A DNA stretch of 64,000 nucleotides from Pirellulaceae bacterium (GCA_020852965.1 JADYZV010000194.1:41109-105108); one strand, 5' to 3'. Counted from the stretch's first letter, positions 1 to 8,755 are shown. Translations and numbers: made by a program. The notes: a model not told the origin generated them from the letters alone.

Positions 1-1738
1 CCGACTCAGAGCCGAGTCCGACGTCATGAATCTGACCATCGGTGGCCAGCGGCCCTGAGTGGCAGTTGGCGCAGCCCACTGCGTCGGAATGAAACAGCTC
101 AGAGCCCTGCGCGACCAACTGAGCAAAAGAACTCATGTTGGCATCGGTACGATCGTTCGGGGCCGCATACCCATCATCGCTGCGAGCATCGAGTGCTTGG
201 AGAAATGGATTGGGAGTCGATCGTAGCGACGCCAGGTAGGCTCGAACGGCGGCCACATCATCGGCAGAGGCTTGGCTGCCTTGCATGGTTGACACGAAGG
301 AGTTCTGAATCGATTCATCCAAGTCTTGTTGCCAACCATGCCATGTCCAGGGACCCGTATCCGCGACTCCCGTGAGAGGCAAGACGGCTTTTACCGTCAA
401 CTCACTACCGTCATTCCAAGTGTCCATGGCTTTGGCATTGGAGCCTCCGTCAAGGTGGCACGAGCGGCAACTGTACCACTGATGCAAACTGCGTGTGGCG
501 TCGTGAAAGATTTCCATCCCGAGATGCACGATGTGTTCGGACGAGTCGGTAGATGGCCGGCCAAGTGAGATGACAGCCGTCACTCGCCGGCTCTCCAAGT
601 CGACTCGTTGCAGTGCATCCAACGTATGATTCACGATCCACAGTGTTCGATTGTCGCGGGCTGATTCGATTCCCAGTGGACGCCCGCCCAGTTCGATGCG
701 TGTGAACGCCCTCCGATTGCGCAACAAACTCTCGTCGATCAAATCACCGGGACCGCCTGTGCCAACAAACGGCATTTGCTCTATGCTGTAGACCAACAAT
801 TCGTGCGTCCCAGCGGAGGTCACCGCCATCGTCGATTGATCCGGCGTGACAGCCAGGCCGTGCGGGTCGGCCACCGCCATGCCGGGCACATCCAACGAAA
901 TAGCTTCGCGAGTTGCGGGACCGTCTAGGCGCACGCGAGCTATACGGCTGGCCAATACCCAACCGCGGCGAATGTTGCCTGGGTCGATGGGATTGCTACG
1001 ATAGATCATCCATGGAAAGTAGACGTACTGACCGTTGGCGGAGCAACGCATGTGCCCCATATTGATGCTGCCACTGAGCGGTTCGTCATAGGCGAGTTCG
1101 CCTGACGGCAGGTCGAACACCGCTAGCGTACTTTCACCACTCAGACCGACGGCCAGCTTGGTTCCGTCTGGAGAGACAGCCAGGTAGCGAGGCCACTTCC
1201 CGACACTCCAGCGACGCAGCAGGCGGTTGTCGGATAAGTCGATCTTGGCCACTTCGCCGGAGGCCATCAGTCCGACATAGGCGCGGTCAGGTTGCTGCTT
1301 GAGCTTGGGTGCCACGGCCACACCGAGAGGTTCGTAACCCGTCGTGATGTCTACCACACTTTGCAAGTCCACCGGTCGACCGTCGTGATATTCGACGCGA
1401 AACCTCCGCAACAGGCCCGCATTGCGACAACTGACCAACAGCTCGTTGCCGGGCAGCCTCGCACAGGCTGCCGGACGTCCAGCACACGGAACTTCCACCA
1501 CGATCCGCTGAGCGGCTAAGTCGACGAGCGAGAGCGTGTCGGATAATTCATTGAGCGTTACTGCCCAAGATTCGTCATCCGCCAGAACCAAATCAACAGG
1601 CCCGCGATAGGTTGCACGCTCCATCAAACCAGCGGACATCGGTTCACTGCCGAAACTGACCATGGCTGCCGACAACATCCAGGCCAGTGCCGCGATGGCG
1701 CAGCGAGGTGCGAGTATTCGAGTTCGATTGGTGCTCAT
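1..1738 (-). CDS. Beta-propeller / di-heme c-type cytochrome protein (3' end beyond window)
   Basis: The reading frame is open on the minus strand from the ATG at 1738 to the window edge (at least 579 residues), so the C-terminus is missing. The start is followed by an exported-protein leader (basic N-terminus, then an alanine-rich stretch around residues 11-22). Residues of roughly 30-400 contain repeated propeller-like blades with motifs such as LAVSPDGTKLAVG and GLAVTPDQSTMAV, as in YVTN/WD-type propellers. Two haem c motifs follow: CRSCH (coding bases near 455-470) and CANCH (near 77-92), so the C-terminal half is a di-haem cytochrome c domain of the peroxidase/MauG kind. Such propeller-cytochrome fusions are common exported proteins in planctomycetes. 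The electron partner is unknown. Nothing upstream shares its direction within the window. Confidence 0.85.
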   Translation of the reverse strand, partial: MSTNRTRILAPRCAIAALAWMLSAAMVSFGSEPMSAGLMERATYRGPVDLVLADDESWAVTLNELSDTLSLVDLAAQRIVVEVPCAGRPAACARLPGNELLVSCRNAGLLRRFRVEYHDGRPVDLQSVVDITTGYEPLGVAVAPKLKQQPDRAYVGLMASGEVAKIDLSDNRLLRRWSVGKWPRYLAVSPDGTKLAVGLSGESTLAVFDLPSGELAYDEPLSGSINMGHMRCSANGQYVYFPWMIYRSNPIDPGNIRRGWVLASRIARVRLDGPATREAISLDVPGMAVADPHGLAVTPDQSTMAVTSAGTHELLVYSIEQMPFVGTGGPGDLIDESLLRNRRAFTRIELGGRPLGIESARDNRTLWIVNHTLDALQRVDLESRRVTAVISLGRPSTDSSEHIVHLGMEIFHDATRSLHQWYSCRSCHLDGGSNAKAMDTWNDGSELTVKAVLPLTGVADTGPWTWHGWQQDLDESIQNSFVSTMQGSQASADDVAAVRAYLASLRSTPNPFLQALDARSDDGYAAPNDRTDANMSSFAQLVAQGSELFHSDAVGCANCHSGPLATDGQIHDVGLGSES

Positions 1739-2052
1739 CCGTAGCTCCGAATGGTTGCAACTTGTGGGAAGTAAGCGGGACATCTGTAGTGATGAATGCT
1801 ATATGCTAAACGATATTGGGGTAATGGACGAGGTTACGAGTTCCCTTGATTCCACGCGTGCCAGTGGCGCCTCATTTCGTCCACGAGGGGCAGATCCAAA
1901 TCGTCTTGTAGGCAGTCCGAACGACCATCAAAGCCAACATTTCACGAACTACTCTATATCGAGCTAGCTTTAATCTTACTTGACATGTGGCTCGGCTCCG
2001 AATTAACGTAGATAGGACCGTGGTCCATTTCTTGTTCACCAGGAGAGTTACC
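1739..2052. other. Intergenic region between divergent genes, with candidate -35 box and a repeat
   Basis: This 314-base gap separates the cytochrome gene (-) from the hypothetical gene (+). A TTGACA hexamer lies at 1980-1985, but the sequence 17-18 bases downstream is only a weak -10 match, so a promoter here is a guess. A single copy of the GTGGACGAGGTTACGAGT-type repeat is at 1821-1849. I see no RNA gene. Confidence 0.4.
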
Positions 2053-2589
2053 ATGACTTCAGATGAAGCCGGTTCAACACTCGATCGATTCTTCGTTGGC
2101 TTGACGGAATTTGTCTTCCATTCGCAATTGGGCGTGGTTGACACGGAAGTAGTCGACTACGTGAGTCATTTGCTGGTCCGATTCACCCGTCTAGACGGCT
2201 TGCAGAAAATCCGCCGCATCGACGGTCGTCCCGTGACGGAAGTGGTGGCGCTGGTGTCGGAGGCTGAGCAGCGCATCGGCACCGCCCGTCGCGAGGTCCA
2301 TCGGCACATCGGCGACTTCACTCTATTTTGGTCGGGTGTCTATCCCGAAGCACTGCGCGAGATGCAGTCGTCGGATAAGTGCGACCAGTTTCTCAACTAC
2401 TGCGCCCAAGGTAAGCGAGCGTACAAGATAGCCAGCTCGATCGAAAGTGATGAGCCTACCGCAACGGCAGAATTGTTGCAGCGTATGAGCGATCAGTTTG
2501 AGATGTGCGCCTATGGACTGCGCGAGATCCGTCGCGAATGGGAACGCCGCGATGAAGACGGCACAAGCCCCTCACCGCTATTGATGTAA
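2053..2589 (+). CDS. Conserved hypothetical protein, helical
   Basis: This 178-residue protein has no fold that I recognise. The start at 2053 is preferred over the longer frame from 1987 because AGGAGAG (2041-2047) sits at proper distance in front of the ATG. It has no signal peptide or membrane segment and appears to be a soluble, mostly alpha-helical cytoplasmic protein rich in Arg/Glu, ending in a charged tail (REIRREWERRDEDG). Phrases such as LFWSGVYPEALREM resemble a family of uncharacterised planctomycete proteins, but I cannot assign a role. It is a single gene; the bases immediately after its stop codon are a palindromic repeat. Confidence 0.7.
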   Translation: MTSDEAGSTLDRFFVGLTEFVFHSQLGVVDTEVVDYVSHLLVRFTRLDGLQKIRRIDGRPVTEVVALVSEAEQRIGTARREVHRHIGDFTLFWSGVYPEALREMQSSDKCDQFLNYCAQGKRAYKIASSIESDEPTATAELLQRMSDQFEMCAYGLREIRREWERRDEDGTSPSPLLM

Positions 2590-2690
2590 ATGTGGCCCGA
2601 CGCTCCGCGTCGGTGGTTTGCGCAATCCGGAAACTTTCTCGCGAAGCGCAACCCCACTCAATCTGACCCGACGCTCCGCGTCGGTGGTTT
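2589..2690 (+). repeat. Two copies of palindromic repeat family 1 (REP1)
   Basis: Copies lie at 2589-2619 and 2667-2690. The core CCGACGCTCCGCGTCGG folds on itself (CGACGC against GCGTCG). The first copy begins with AATGTGGC, as do the copies at 13507, 17135, 17179, 28101 and 42950. It overlaps the last base of the preceding stop codon. Confidence 0.85.
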
Positions 2691-2816
2691 GCCTATTCCA
2701 GCACTCCACTCCCTTTTCGGCGCGCGGCCAATTTTCGATAGACCACAGTTCCACAGCTACATCCAGCTTGTCCCTGTCGCTTGTCTGAACCGTGTACAGG
2801 CGTTAAATTGGTGTGC

Positions 2817-3551
2817 ATGTTGCACATCACCATCTGGAATGAATTCCTACATGAACGCACGAACCCAGCGGTGCAAGCCATCTATCCCGACGGTATTCAT
2901 ATCGCGCTTCGCGATGCGCTCGCAACCAACCTAGGGGATGCCGCGCAGTTGACTTGTGCTACGCTGCAAGAGCCCGAACATGGTCTAACTAGCGAGCGAT
3001 TGGCAAGTACGGATGTGTTGCTCTGGTGGGGGCACGCCGAGCACGAGAGGGTTGCCGACGAGGTCGTCGAGCGAGTGCAACGTCGAGTGCTCGAAGGCAT
3101 GGGACTCATTGTGCTGCATTCTGGGCACGGATCCAAGATTTTTCGGCGGTTGATGGGAACCAGTTGCATGTTGCGTTGGCGCGAGGCCGCTGAGCGCGAA
3201 CGGTTGTGGATAACATTGCCAGGGCATCCCATCTTGCGCGGTATCGAAGGGGACTTCATCGAATTGCCCTCGACGGAAATGTACGGCGAACACTTTGATA
3301 TTCCGCCTCCTGACGAATTGCTGCTCATCAGTTGGTTTGAAGGCGGCGAGGTGTTTCGCAGTGGTTGTACTTTCCAGCGTGGCCAAGGAAAGATATTTTA
3401 CTTTCGTCCCGGACACGAGACCTATCCGATCTACTATCATCCGCAGGTGCAGCGGATCATCAGCAATGCAGTTTTGTGGGCGAAGCCCGAGTTGGGTAAT
3501 TTCCATTTCGACGCACGGCATGTCCCCGATCCACTTTCACCTATTGCATAG
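2817..3551 (+). CDS. ThuA-like (trehalose utilisation family) protein
   Basis: The product is 244 residues from the ATG at 2817 (frame open from a TTG at 2781). It matches the ThuA fold, a class I amidotransferase-like alpha/beta protein: an N-terminal strand and 'WNEFLHE', then [11 protein letters not shown], then [19 protein letters not shown] where a glutaminase nucleophile would sit, and later GHPILRGI and [13 protein letters not shown], all typical of this family. ThuA proteins have been linked to sugar utilisation, but the biochemical role is not settled and most planctomycete copies are uncharacterised. It has no signal peptide, so it should be cytoplasmic. The next gene, a sugar-phosphatase-like HAD protein, starts 42 bases downstream in the same direction, so a carbohydrate-related pair is plausible. 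Confidence 0.85.
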   Translation: MLHITIWNEFLHERTNPAVQAIYPDGIHIALRDALATNLGDAAQLTCATLQEPEHGLTSERLASTDVLLWWGHAEHERVADEVVERVQRRVLEGMGLIVLHSGHGSKIFRRLMGTSCMLRWREAAERERLWITLPGHPILRGIEGDFIELPSTEMYGEHFDIPPPDELLLISWFEGGEVFRSGCTFQRGQGKIFYFRPGHETYPIYYHPQVQRIISNAVLWAKPELGNFHFDARHVPDPLSPIA

Positions 3552-3593
3552 CCGTTCACCCTATCCCTCTGAATTTGTTAACTGAAGTTAATC

Positions 3594-4433
3594 GTGATTC
3601 CACAAGTACTCGCCACCGACCTCGACGGTACTCTCATTCCACTGGACGGCAATGCGCAGAATGTGCACGACTTGCAACAGATTGGCGAACACCTATCGCA
3701 GAGTGGAATGCAAATGCTGTATGTGACTGGGCGTCATTTGAGTTCGATCCTAGGTGTGATGACTGGGAAAAGCCTTCCGCAACCCGATTGGATCATCGGC
3801 GACGTGGGCACGTCGATCTATCGTCGGGAGAGTTCAAGAGAGACGAGTCATTCCGGTCTGTCTGCTACATGCGCGGATACTGTCAGCAGCTATACTTTGG
3901 ACGGCAATTATGTCGAGCATTTGCGGGAATTGGTCGGCAATTTCAGCGTTGCGCGTTTGGCTGATTGCTTGAAGCCGATCGGCGAACTGCGTCTGCAGGA
4001 GTCAGAGAAACAGACGCCTTTCAAGCTTAGCTACTACATCGATCACGCGGGCCGTTCTGCTGCGACGCAACAGATCGAGCGGCGATTGTCGGAGACGCAA
4101 GCTCCCTACACGGTCGTATCCAGTCGCGATCCATTTAATGGTGACGGACTGATCGACCTTTTGCCACGACAGGTCACTAAGGCTTACGCAATCGCCTGGT
4201 GGGCCGCGCAACAAGCCATTGATTGCCAAGCCATTCTATATGCAGGGGACTCTGGCAACGACTCGGCGGTTTTCGCCGCCGGCTACCGTTCGATTATCGT
4301 CTCCAACGCGGCCCCCGAGGTCTTGCAGGCCGCACAGGCCGCACATGCACGGTCGGGCTGGACCGACCGCCTTTTCGCCGCCCCGGCTCCAGCCACTAGC
4401 GGCGTCCTGGCCGGTTTAAAACATTACTGCTAG
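3594..4433 (+). CDS. HAD-superfamily sucrose-phosphate-phosphatase-like hydrolase
   Basis: The protein has 279 residues. The GTG start at 3594 is used because the catalytic motif DLDGT already lies at residues 9-13 and no ATG occurs before it. The two aspartates of that motif are the HAD nucleophile and acid/base; the motif III/IV region reads YAGDSGNDSAVF near residues 225-236, as in sucrose-6-phosphate phosphatases. The alpha/beta cap in between (roughly 85-200) fits the S6PP family, which dephosphorylates sucrose-6F-phosphate or related sugar phosphates such as glucosylglycerate or mannosylglycerate phosphates. No sucrose-phosphate synthase is next to it in this window, so the substrate is uncertain. 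Probably cytoplasmic. Confidence 0.85.
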   Translation: MIPQVLATDLDGTLIPLDGNAQNVHDLQQIGEHLSQSGMQMLYVTGRHLSSILGVMTGKSLPQPDWIIGDVGTSIYRRESSRETSHSGLSATCADTVSSYTLDGNYVEHLRELVGNFSVARLADCLKPIGELRLQESEKQTPFKLSYYIDHAGRSAATQQIERRLSETQAPYTVVSSRDPFNGDGLIDLLPRQVTKAYAIAWWAAQQAIDCQAILYAGDSGNDSAVFAAGYRSIIVSNAAPEVLQAAQAAHARSGWTDRLFAAPAPATSGVLAGLKHYC

Positions 4434-4438
4434 CCTCT

Positions 4439-4666
4439 GCGACCTGGCTACTCGACGTGTATATAGTTCCTAGTCGCCGCGGCAGTGGCATTGGCACGCA
4501 ATTGACAAACTCAATCCTCACTCACCCGTTCTTCGCGTCTGTGCAACGCTGGATGCTTCGTACGACAGACGCCCAAAGGCTATACTCACGTTTCGGTTTC
4601 AAGCGTGTCGCGCAGGGCGACACGTTGATGGTGTTTGATCGCACTGCAGAATCCAATATAAAGTAG
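4439..4666 (+). pseudogene. Truncated GNAT N-acetyltransferase (C-terminal part only)
   Basis: The conserved part begins at WLLDVYIVPSRRGSGIGTQL, the acetyl-CoA-binding motif A, and continues through RWMLRTTDAQRLYSRFGF, the typical end of a small GNAT enzyme, to a stop at 4666. The N-terminal half of the family (about 60-70 residues) is missing: upstream the frame runs into the 3' end of the phosphatase gene in another frame. The only usable start is a GTG at 4457 inside the motif, without a ribosome binding site. I read this as a remnant left by a deletion or rearrangement. Its tail overlaps the truncated sigma-factor frame on the other strand. Confidence 0.65.
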
Positions 4667-4799
4667 CAAGACGAAAAAAGCGTAGCCAGCCACCACATTC
4701 AGCCGTGGATGCAATACGTGAGCGCACAAACTGGTGTAGGCGATCACTCAGCTCACGCCAGATTTGTTCGGTCTTCGTTTTTCGCTGTTCTTGATTCAT
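4599..4799 (-). pseudogene. Truncated ECF sigma factor (SigZ-like N-terminus)
   Basis: The frame starts at ATG 4799, one base after the stop codon of the cysteine-rich gene (TAACATG), so translation could be coupled. Residues 9-34 (for example EQIWRELSDRLHQFVRSRI) match the first helix of SigZ-type ECF sigma factors, where a DTAEDLLQDVF segment would follow. Here the similarity stops after about residue 34 (near base 4697), and the rest of the 66-residue frame is the antisense of the GNAT remnant. Regions 2 to 4 of the sigma factor are gone, so it cannot act as a sigma factor. The same junction also removed the front of the GNAT gene. Confidence 0.55.
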
Positions 4800-4800
4800 G

Positions 4801-4938
4801 TTAGCAGCAAGATTTGTCCGGCTTCGAACTTGCCTCGGAATTGCATTGTGAACAGCAGCAGCAGCAACAGCAGCGATTACTGCAACAACTTGCTTTTTCG
4901 CAACATTCTGGCTGGTTTTGTTTGGCTTGCTCGGTCAT
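4801..4938 (-). CDS. Small cysteine-rich protein (45 aa, 14 Cys), metallothionein-like
   Basis: This ORF is preceded by GGAG six bases before the ATG at 4938, a good ribosome binding site. The 45-residue product carries 14 cysteines: pairs at 12-13, 18-19 and 44-45, a run of seven at 23-29, and one at 32. No signal peptide is visible, so it should stay in the cytoplasm. The composition suggests a metal-binding (Zn, Cu or Cd) or thiol-buffering peptide, but it does not match a named bacterial metallothionein that I know. The run of seven TGC/TGT codons could come from trinucleotide slippage. It is immediately followed by a truncated sigma gene, a pairing suggesting that it was once part of a stress or metal regulon. 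Confidence 0.6.
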   Translation of the reverse strand: MTEQAKQNQPECCEKASCCSNRCCCCCCCSQCNSEASSKPDKSCC

Positions 4939-5102
4939 TTCACGCTCCTTATAGAGTAGTTAAAATGGGCTGTCAAATTGCCCTTCACTCCATAGACGTC
5001 GGAGGCTCAAGAAAGACGCACCAAAAACCGCTGGAGCGTCAAAAAATCCAGCGGAGTTGCGAAGCGGGACGTATCAGAAGGGCAATTACTGTTCGCGAGT
5101 AA

Positions 5103-6365
5103 CTAGCGAACGCTGCCGGCGACAGGGGGAGAGACGGAGCGCGATACCAACGTGGCTTGGGCAATCATGCCTTGCAGCAGTGGCTGGAGCACATCGGCAG
5201 GCAAAGCGTATGAGGAGACGCGTCCGGCGCGAGCGATGTTGAGCCCGACGACTTGGCCGTCCAAATTGCATAGCGGGCCGCCGCACTGGGTGGGGTCGAG
5301 CACGGTGTCGTGCAAGAAAACGCGATCGAAGCCGGTGGCGCGAGCGCTGACGGGCCCGTTGACTTCCATCTCCGTCTCGTCGAGTAGTTCGTCGGCGAGG
5401 TCCATGAGCTGGGCGTTGATTTCGAACTCCTTCTCAGCTCGCGAAATGGTCAGCTTGACCACAGTTCCGCCACGGGAGGCATCGATGGCGCGTTGAAAGC
5501 CTTGGTGGGAAGCGACCGGGCTACCATTGACAGCGATGATATTGTCACCGACTCGCAAGCCCGCCTGCTCAGCTCCGGTCCCCATCAGCACGCGAACCAC
5601 GGCGGCACCAGCGGTCGAATCGGTAAGCTCGACGCCTAGCACGGCCCGCGCGGATCGAACCGATTGAATTCCCGCGCTGACAACGCCCACGGCGGTGGGC
5701 ATTTTGGCGATGTCAGTCGTCGCCAACCAAGTGCCTCGCGAGGGAATGCTCGAATTGGCCCAATGGACGGCGCTCAGTCCGTCGCGTTGGACTCGAAGCA
5801 ACGCGATATCGTAATCGCTCGAAAGTTGCACGATCTCAGCGACTAATTCGGAGTTGTCGGACAATTGAGCGGTTACTTTGTCTCTGCCCGATAGCTGGCT
5901 GGCTTTGGTTGCAATCCAGCCGTCGGAATCGACGATGGCACCCAACGCGATCTGCCGCCCCTCTTCGTTCAGGAGCTGAACGGTACTCAAACGAGTATCG
6001 ACGACCGCCTCGCTGAAGGCGCGGAGCATGGTGAAGTTATTGCGTTGATGGGCGCGGCGCAGGCCCGAAGAAAAGTCGGGGCGGAAGCTCGAATGGCTGA
6101 GTGGCTCTTGGACAAATTGCGCACCTTGATTTTCGGCTGGCTCGGTCAGATCGCAGCTATCGACTTGGCATAACGGCTGAGGTTCTGGTTCGGTAGCCAG
6201 TGCGGTGAGCAGACGCGTTGCGGATAGCGAAGTCCAGCTTAGAACAAAGCCACCTAGCAGGGCGAACAGCATCAATGTCTGAGCCATTGGGGCCTGAGCA
6301 AATCGAGAGCGGTTTGGCAAGCTGCACGGAGAATTGCCGGGAACCTTAGATAGCGAATTTTTCAC
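5103..6365 (-). CDS. HtrA-like PDZ protein with degenerate, rearranged protease domain
   Basis: The protein has 420 residues, GTG start at 6365, and a membrane anchor at about residues 28-48. Residues 120-235 resemble the first part of a trypsin-like HtrA domain, but where the catalytic histidine belongs the sequence reads GWIATKASQL (no His). The aspartate region is kept (SDYDIALLRV, Asp186). A PDZ domain follows at about 240-315. Only after it comes the piece equivalent to the catalytic serine loop, LDPTQCGGPLCNLDGQVVGL, with Cys361 in place of serine. The order His-Asp / PDZ / Ser-loop differs from normal HtrA (protease then PDZ). It is probably a catalytically dead periplasmic binding or chaperone protein. 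It lies 133 bases downstream of the active-type HtrA gene and is likely a diverged partner. Confidence 0.8.
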   Translation of the reverse strand: MKNSLSKVPGNSPCSLPNRSRFAQAPMAQTLMLFALLGGFVLSWTSLSATRLLTALATEPEPQPLCQVDSCDLTEPAENQGAQFVQEPLSHSSFRPDFSSGLRRAHQRNNFTMLRAFSEAVVDTRLSTVQLLNEEGRQIALGAIVDSDGWIATKASQLSGRDKVTAQLSDNSELVAEIVQLSSDYDIALLRVQRDGLSAVHWANSSIPSRGTWLATTDIAKMPTAVGVVSAGIQSVRSARAVLGVELTDSTAGAAVVRVLMGTGAEQAGLRVGDNIIAVNGSPVASHQGFQRAIDASRGGTVVKLTISRAEKEFEINAQLMDLADELLDETEMEVNGPVSARATGFDRVFLHDTVLDPTQCGGPLCNLDGQVVGLNIARAGRVSSYALPADVLQPLLQGMIAQATLVSRSVSPPVAGSVR

Positions 6366-6498
6366 GATGCACTTTCACAGGTGAGAGTTGCCGATCGTGG
6401 AAGATTCCCTTCTTACCACTCCATTGATTCCGATAATGATCTAGTTTAGTCGAACCTGCGCGGCCTGTGGTGCGGATTCGACTCAAGTGTACAGAGAT

Positions 6499-7794
6499 TT
6501 AACCGCCGCGGACGCCGACGGTGACGGGAAGTTGTAGGATTTGATCCTTGCGTTGAACCTTGAGCACGATTACGTCCCCAGGCATACTCTGTTCTACGTG
6601 CTCGCGTAGTTCGACGAAGGTAGTAATGGCCACACCGTCACAAGCCACGATGAGATCGCCAACTTCGAGCCCCGCCTGGCGGGCAGGTCCGCTTGGATCC
6701 AATGAGGAGATCAGTGCTCGCTCGTCCCCCTTGGTCCCTCCGACGCCGATAATCGGTTGGTAGCCAGGGAGCATACCCCATACTTCTCGATTGACCATCC
6801 GGTCCCAACTGGCGCTAAACACATCGATGGGAACGTGCATGTTGTCTTCGACATCGGTGCCGATGCGCGAGTGGATCCCGATCAGCTTACCTTCCAAAGT
6901 AAACAGTGGGCCACCGCTATCACCTCCGATAAGGGCGCAATCCGTGAATAGGGTATGAGCAACTTTTTCACTACGACTTTTGCTGATCTTCAAAACGCGT
7001 CCAACTCGGATCACGGCTCCACGATCTGGCTTCCAGCCGCCAGGGTGCCCCGAGGCGATACACCACTGGCCAACTCGCAAATCGCTGCTGCGTCCGATGG
7101 TCGCGTGGGGCCATGGGCCAAAGCGGCTGTCTTCGATTTTTATCAGACCGGCGTCTTTGTCGCGATTCATTCCCAGCGTCCGCGCCTTGAGCTGCGTGCC
7201 GTCGCTGAGAATGACCCAGGCCACACGGTCTTTGCCGCCGGCTACGTGGGCAGCCGTCAGCACATAGCCGTCGGCGGTAATGATCACACCGCTCCCTTGG
7301 GCCGAGCCTTGCTGTACATTGACAGTGACCCGTTCGATGGCTTTGGCCACTTTGGATTGTTGCAGTTCGAGCGCTTTGAGCTCTTGTAAGGTACTCGGTT
7401 CGCGGCCGAGAAAGACCGACTGCAGCCCACTAGCCAGGGCGACATACGTGGCACCATCCTGTTGCTTGTCCGCAGACGACACCGACGCTTTGGCTGCCAC
7501 ACGCGGCAGATTTGACGAATCCCCAGCAGTCGGTGCTTGTGTGCTCGGGAATTGAGAGCCGGGTAGCTGCCCAGGCTGATTCAACTCCGCTGGTGCCAAT
7601 TCGAGCGGAGCGGGGGCTCGGTAGGGCAGGGGCGAATTTTGTGAAGGTGTTTGAGGCGGGAGGACCGATTCAACCTGCCCATGGGCTTCGATCAGCCCCA
7701 ACCAAGCACAACATAGCAGCACTAGCCAAAAGGGAGAATGGACGCCGCGGCGCTGAAGGCGATTCGAGCCATCCAAGGTCGAACTTATATGCAT
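6499..7794 (-). CDS. HtrA/DegP-type serine protease with one PDZ domain
   Basis: This is a periplasmic quality-control protease of the S1C family, 431 residues from the ATG at 7794 (the frame extends two codons to a TTG). A hydrophobic signal segment is at about residues 22-38, followed by a long Pro/Gln-rich linker to residue 110. The catalytic triad is complete: His183 in LTAAHVAGG, Asp214 in NRDKDAGLIKI, Ser293 in IGGDSGGPLF. One C-terminal PDZ domain (about 345-430) contains SGPARQAGLEVGDLIVACDG. HtrA family members degrade or refold damaged envelope proteins. The neighbour downstream is a degenerate relative, and together they probably form an operon. Confidence 0.92.
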   Translation of the reverse strand: MHISSTLDGSNRLQRRGVHSPFWLVLLCCAWLGLIEAHGQVESVLPPQTPSQNSPLPYRAPAPLELAPAELNQPGQLPGSQFPSTQAPTAGDSSNLPRVAAKASVSSADKQQDGATYVALASGLQSVFLGREPSTLQELKALELQQSKVAKAIERVTVNVQQGSAQGSGVIITADGYVLTAAHVAGGKDRVAWVILSDGTQLKARTLGMNRDKDAGLIKIEDSRFGPWPHATIGRSSDLRVGQWCIASGHPGGWKPDRGAVIRVGRVLKISKSRSEKVAHTLFTDCALIGGDSGGPLFTLEGKLIGIHSRIGTDVEDNMHVPIDVFSASWDRMVNREVWGMLPGYQPIIGVGGTKGDERALISSLDPSGPARQAGLEVGDLIVACDGVAITTFVELREHVEQSMPGDVIVLKVQRKDQILQLPVTVGVRGG

Positions 7795-8225
7795 CGGCAA
7801 ATCCCAGGGAACGGATACAAAGGAAACAGCCCTTAGAGTTTGCCTCTAAAGACTTTGCTGGACATCCTGATTATTCGTGCGATCAGAACAAAATGAAACC
7901 CTTTGGCAAATCTTTTTCTGCAGATGTAGCCAATTTAGTAACGCCAAACTGGGAAAAGGTAACGAGTTTGACGGTTGAACCACGCCCCAGCCAAGCAATA
8001 GCTGGACTGGACAGCTCGTTGAATTCGCAGAAATGTGGCAGGTAGGGCTTCGATGTGACTCTCGGTGGGGGACCACCGAGCCACTGTGCTTCGCGGTGGG
8101 GGACCACCGAGCTACTGTGCTACCGTGATTTTCGGGCTGGATTTCAAGAGTCAATTGTGGTATCCGACCAGCTACACTCCGCAGCGGTGGGCAGGCTGCG
8201 TGAAACAAGCATCGGAGAGATTGTC
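7795..8225. other. Divergent intergenic region with two tandem hairpin repeats
   Basis: Between the HtrA gene (-) and the thioredoxin gene (+) there are about 430 bases without a supported gene. Two direct copies of a 30-base unit at 8061-8090 and 8092-8121 each contain the hairpin GGTGG-GGGA-CCACC (CTCGGTGG pairing with CCACCGAG in the first copy). Promoters for both genes should lie here but I cannot place them. Confidence 0.6.
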
Positions 8226-8681
8226 ATGAGCAAATTGCGTCAGACGGCGGAGCGGATTGCCAAAGGTGTGGTCAATACCAGTGTATTGGCCACCGTGTCG
8301 GCCGTTTTATTAGCCAGCGCCGGGCGAGCGGAAGAGATCCAATGGCTACGATCAGCAGCGCAGGCGGGTGAGCTGGCGGCGCAGAGCGGCAAACCAATCC
8401 TGGTTTACATTCGCTCAGCCAATTGCCACTACTGCGACTTGATGCAGAGCAACGTCTGGCAAGATCCGACCACGGTGGACACGGTCATGCGTGACTTTGT
8501 GCCGCTTAAGTTGACCCGAGAGGAGAATCCTGAGGCGGTAAAAGTGCTCCAAGTGAAAGGTTTTCCGACTACAGTCATCTTTACGGCTGATCGTCGCTAC
8601 GTCGATCGACTCGATGGCTACGTCGAAGCGGAACGCTTTCGCGCGGCGGTTGGTAAAATGCATGCCGATGTGCGGCGGTAA
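8226..8681 (+). CDS. Exported thioredoxin-fold protein (CHYC active site)
   Basis: The ATG at 8226 has GGAGAG at 8214-8219 as a ribosome binding site. The product has 151 residues: a signal peptide or anchor at about residues 14-35 ending ASAGRAEE, then a thioredoxin domain. The redox motif is CHYC at residues 67-70 (RSANCHYCDLM), followed by the VKGFPTTVIFT segment with the conserved cis-proline. This pattern (DsbD-gamma or YyaL/thioredoxin_7-like) points to a periplasmic thiol-disulfide reductase or an isomerase. It stands alone between divergent and convergent neighbours, so its partner reductase cannot be inferred. Confidence 0.85.
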   Translation: MSKLRQTAERIAKGVVNTSVLATVSAVLLASAGRAEEIQWLRSAAQAGELAAQSGKPILVYIRSANCHYCDLMQSNVWQDPTTVDTVMRDFVPLKLTREENPEAVKVLQVKGFPTTVIFTADRRYVDRLDGYVEAERFRAAVGKMHADVRR

Positions 8682-8706
8682 GACTGGGGGGCGACGTCTC
8701 TATTTC

Positions 8707-8755
8707 ATAAAACGTAGCTCGCGCCAGACAAGCTGGCATGGGGCCGATGCCAATT
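8707..8755 (+). repeat. Single copy of hairpin repeat family 4
   Basis: The segment contains GCCAGACAAGCTGGC followed by ATGGGGCCGATGC, the same unit that occurs twice in tandem at 24214-24389. The hairpin is GCCAG...CTGGC. It lies between the convergent thioredoxin and FAD oxidoreductase genes. Confidence 0.7.

Noticed and set aside
4457..4666. Complete small acetyltransferase gene
   Set aside because: Only the C-terminal half of the GNAT fold is present and no start codon with a ribosome site precedes the conserved part.
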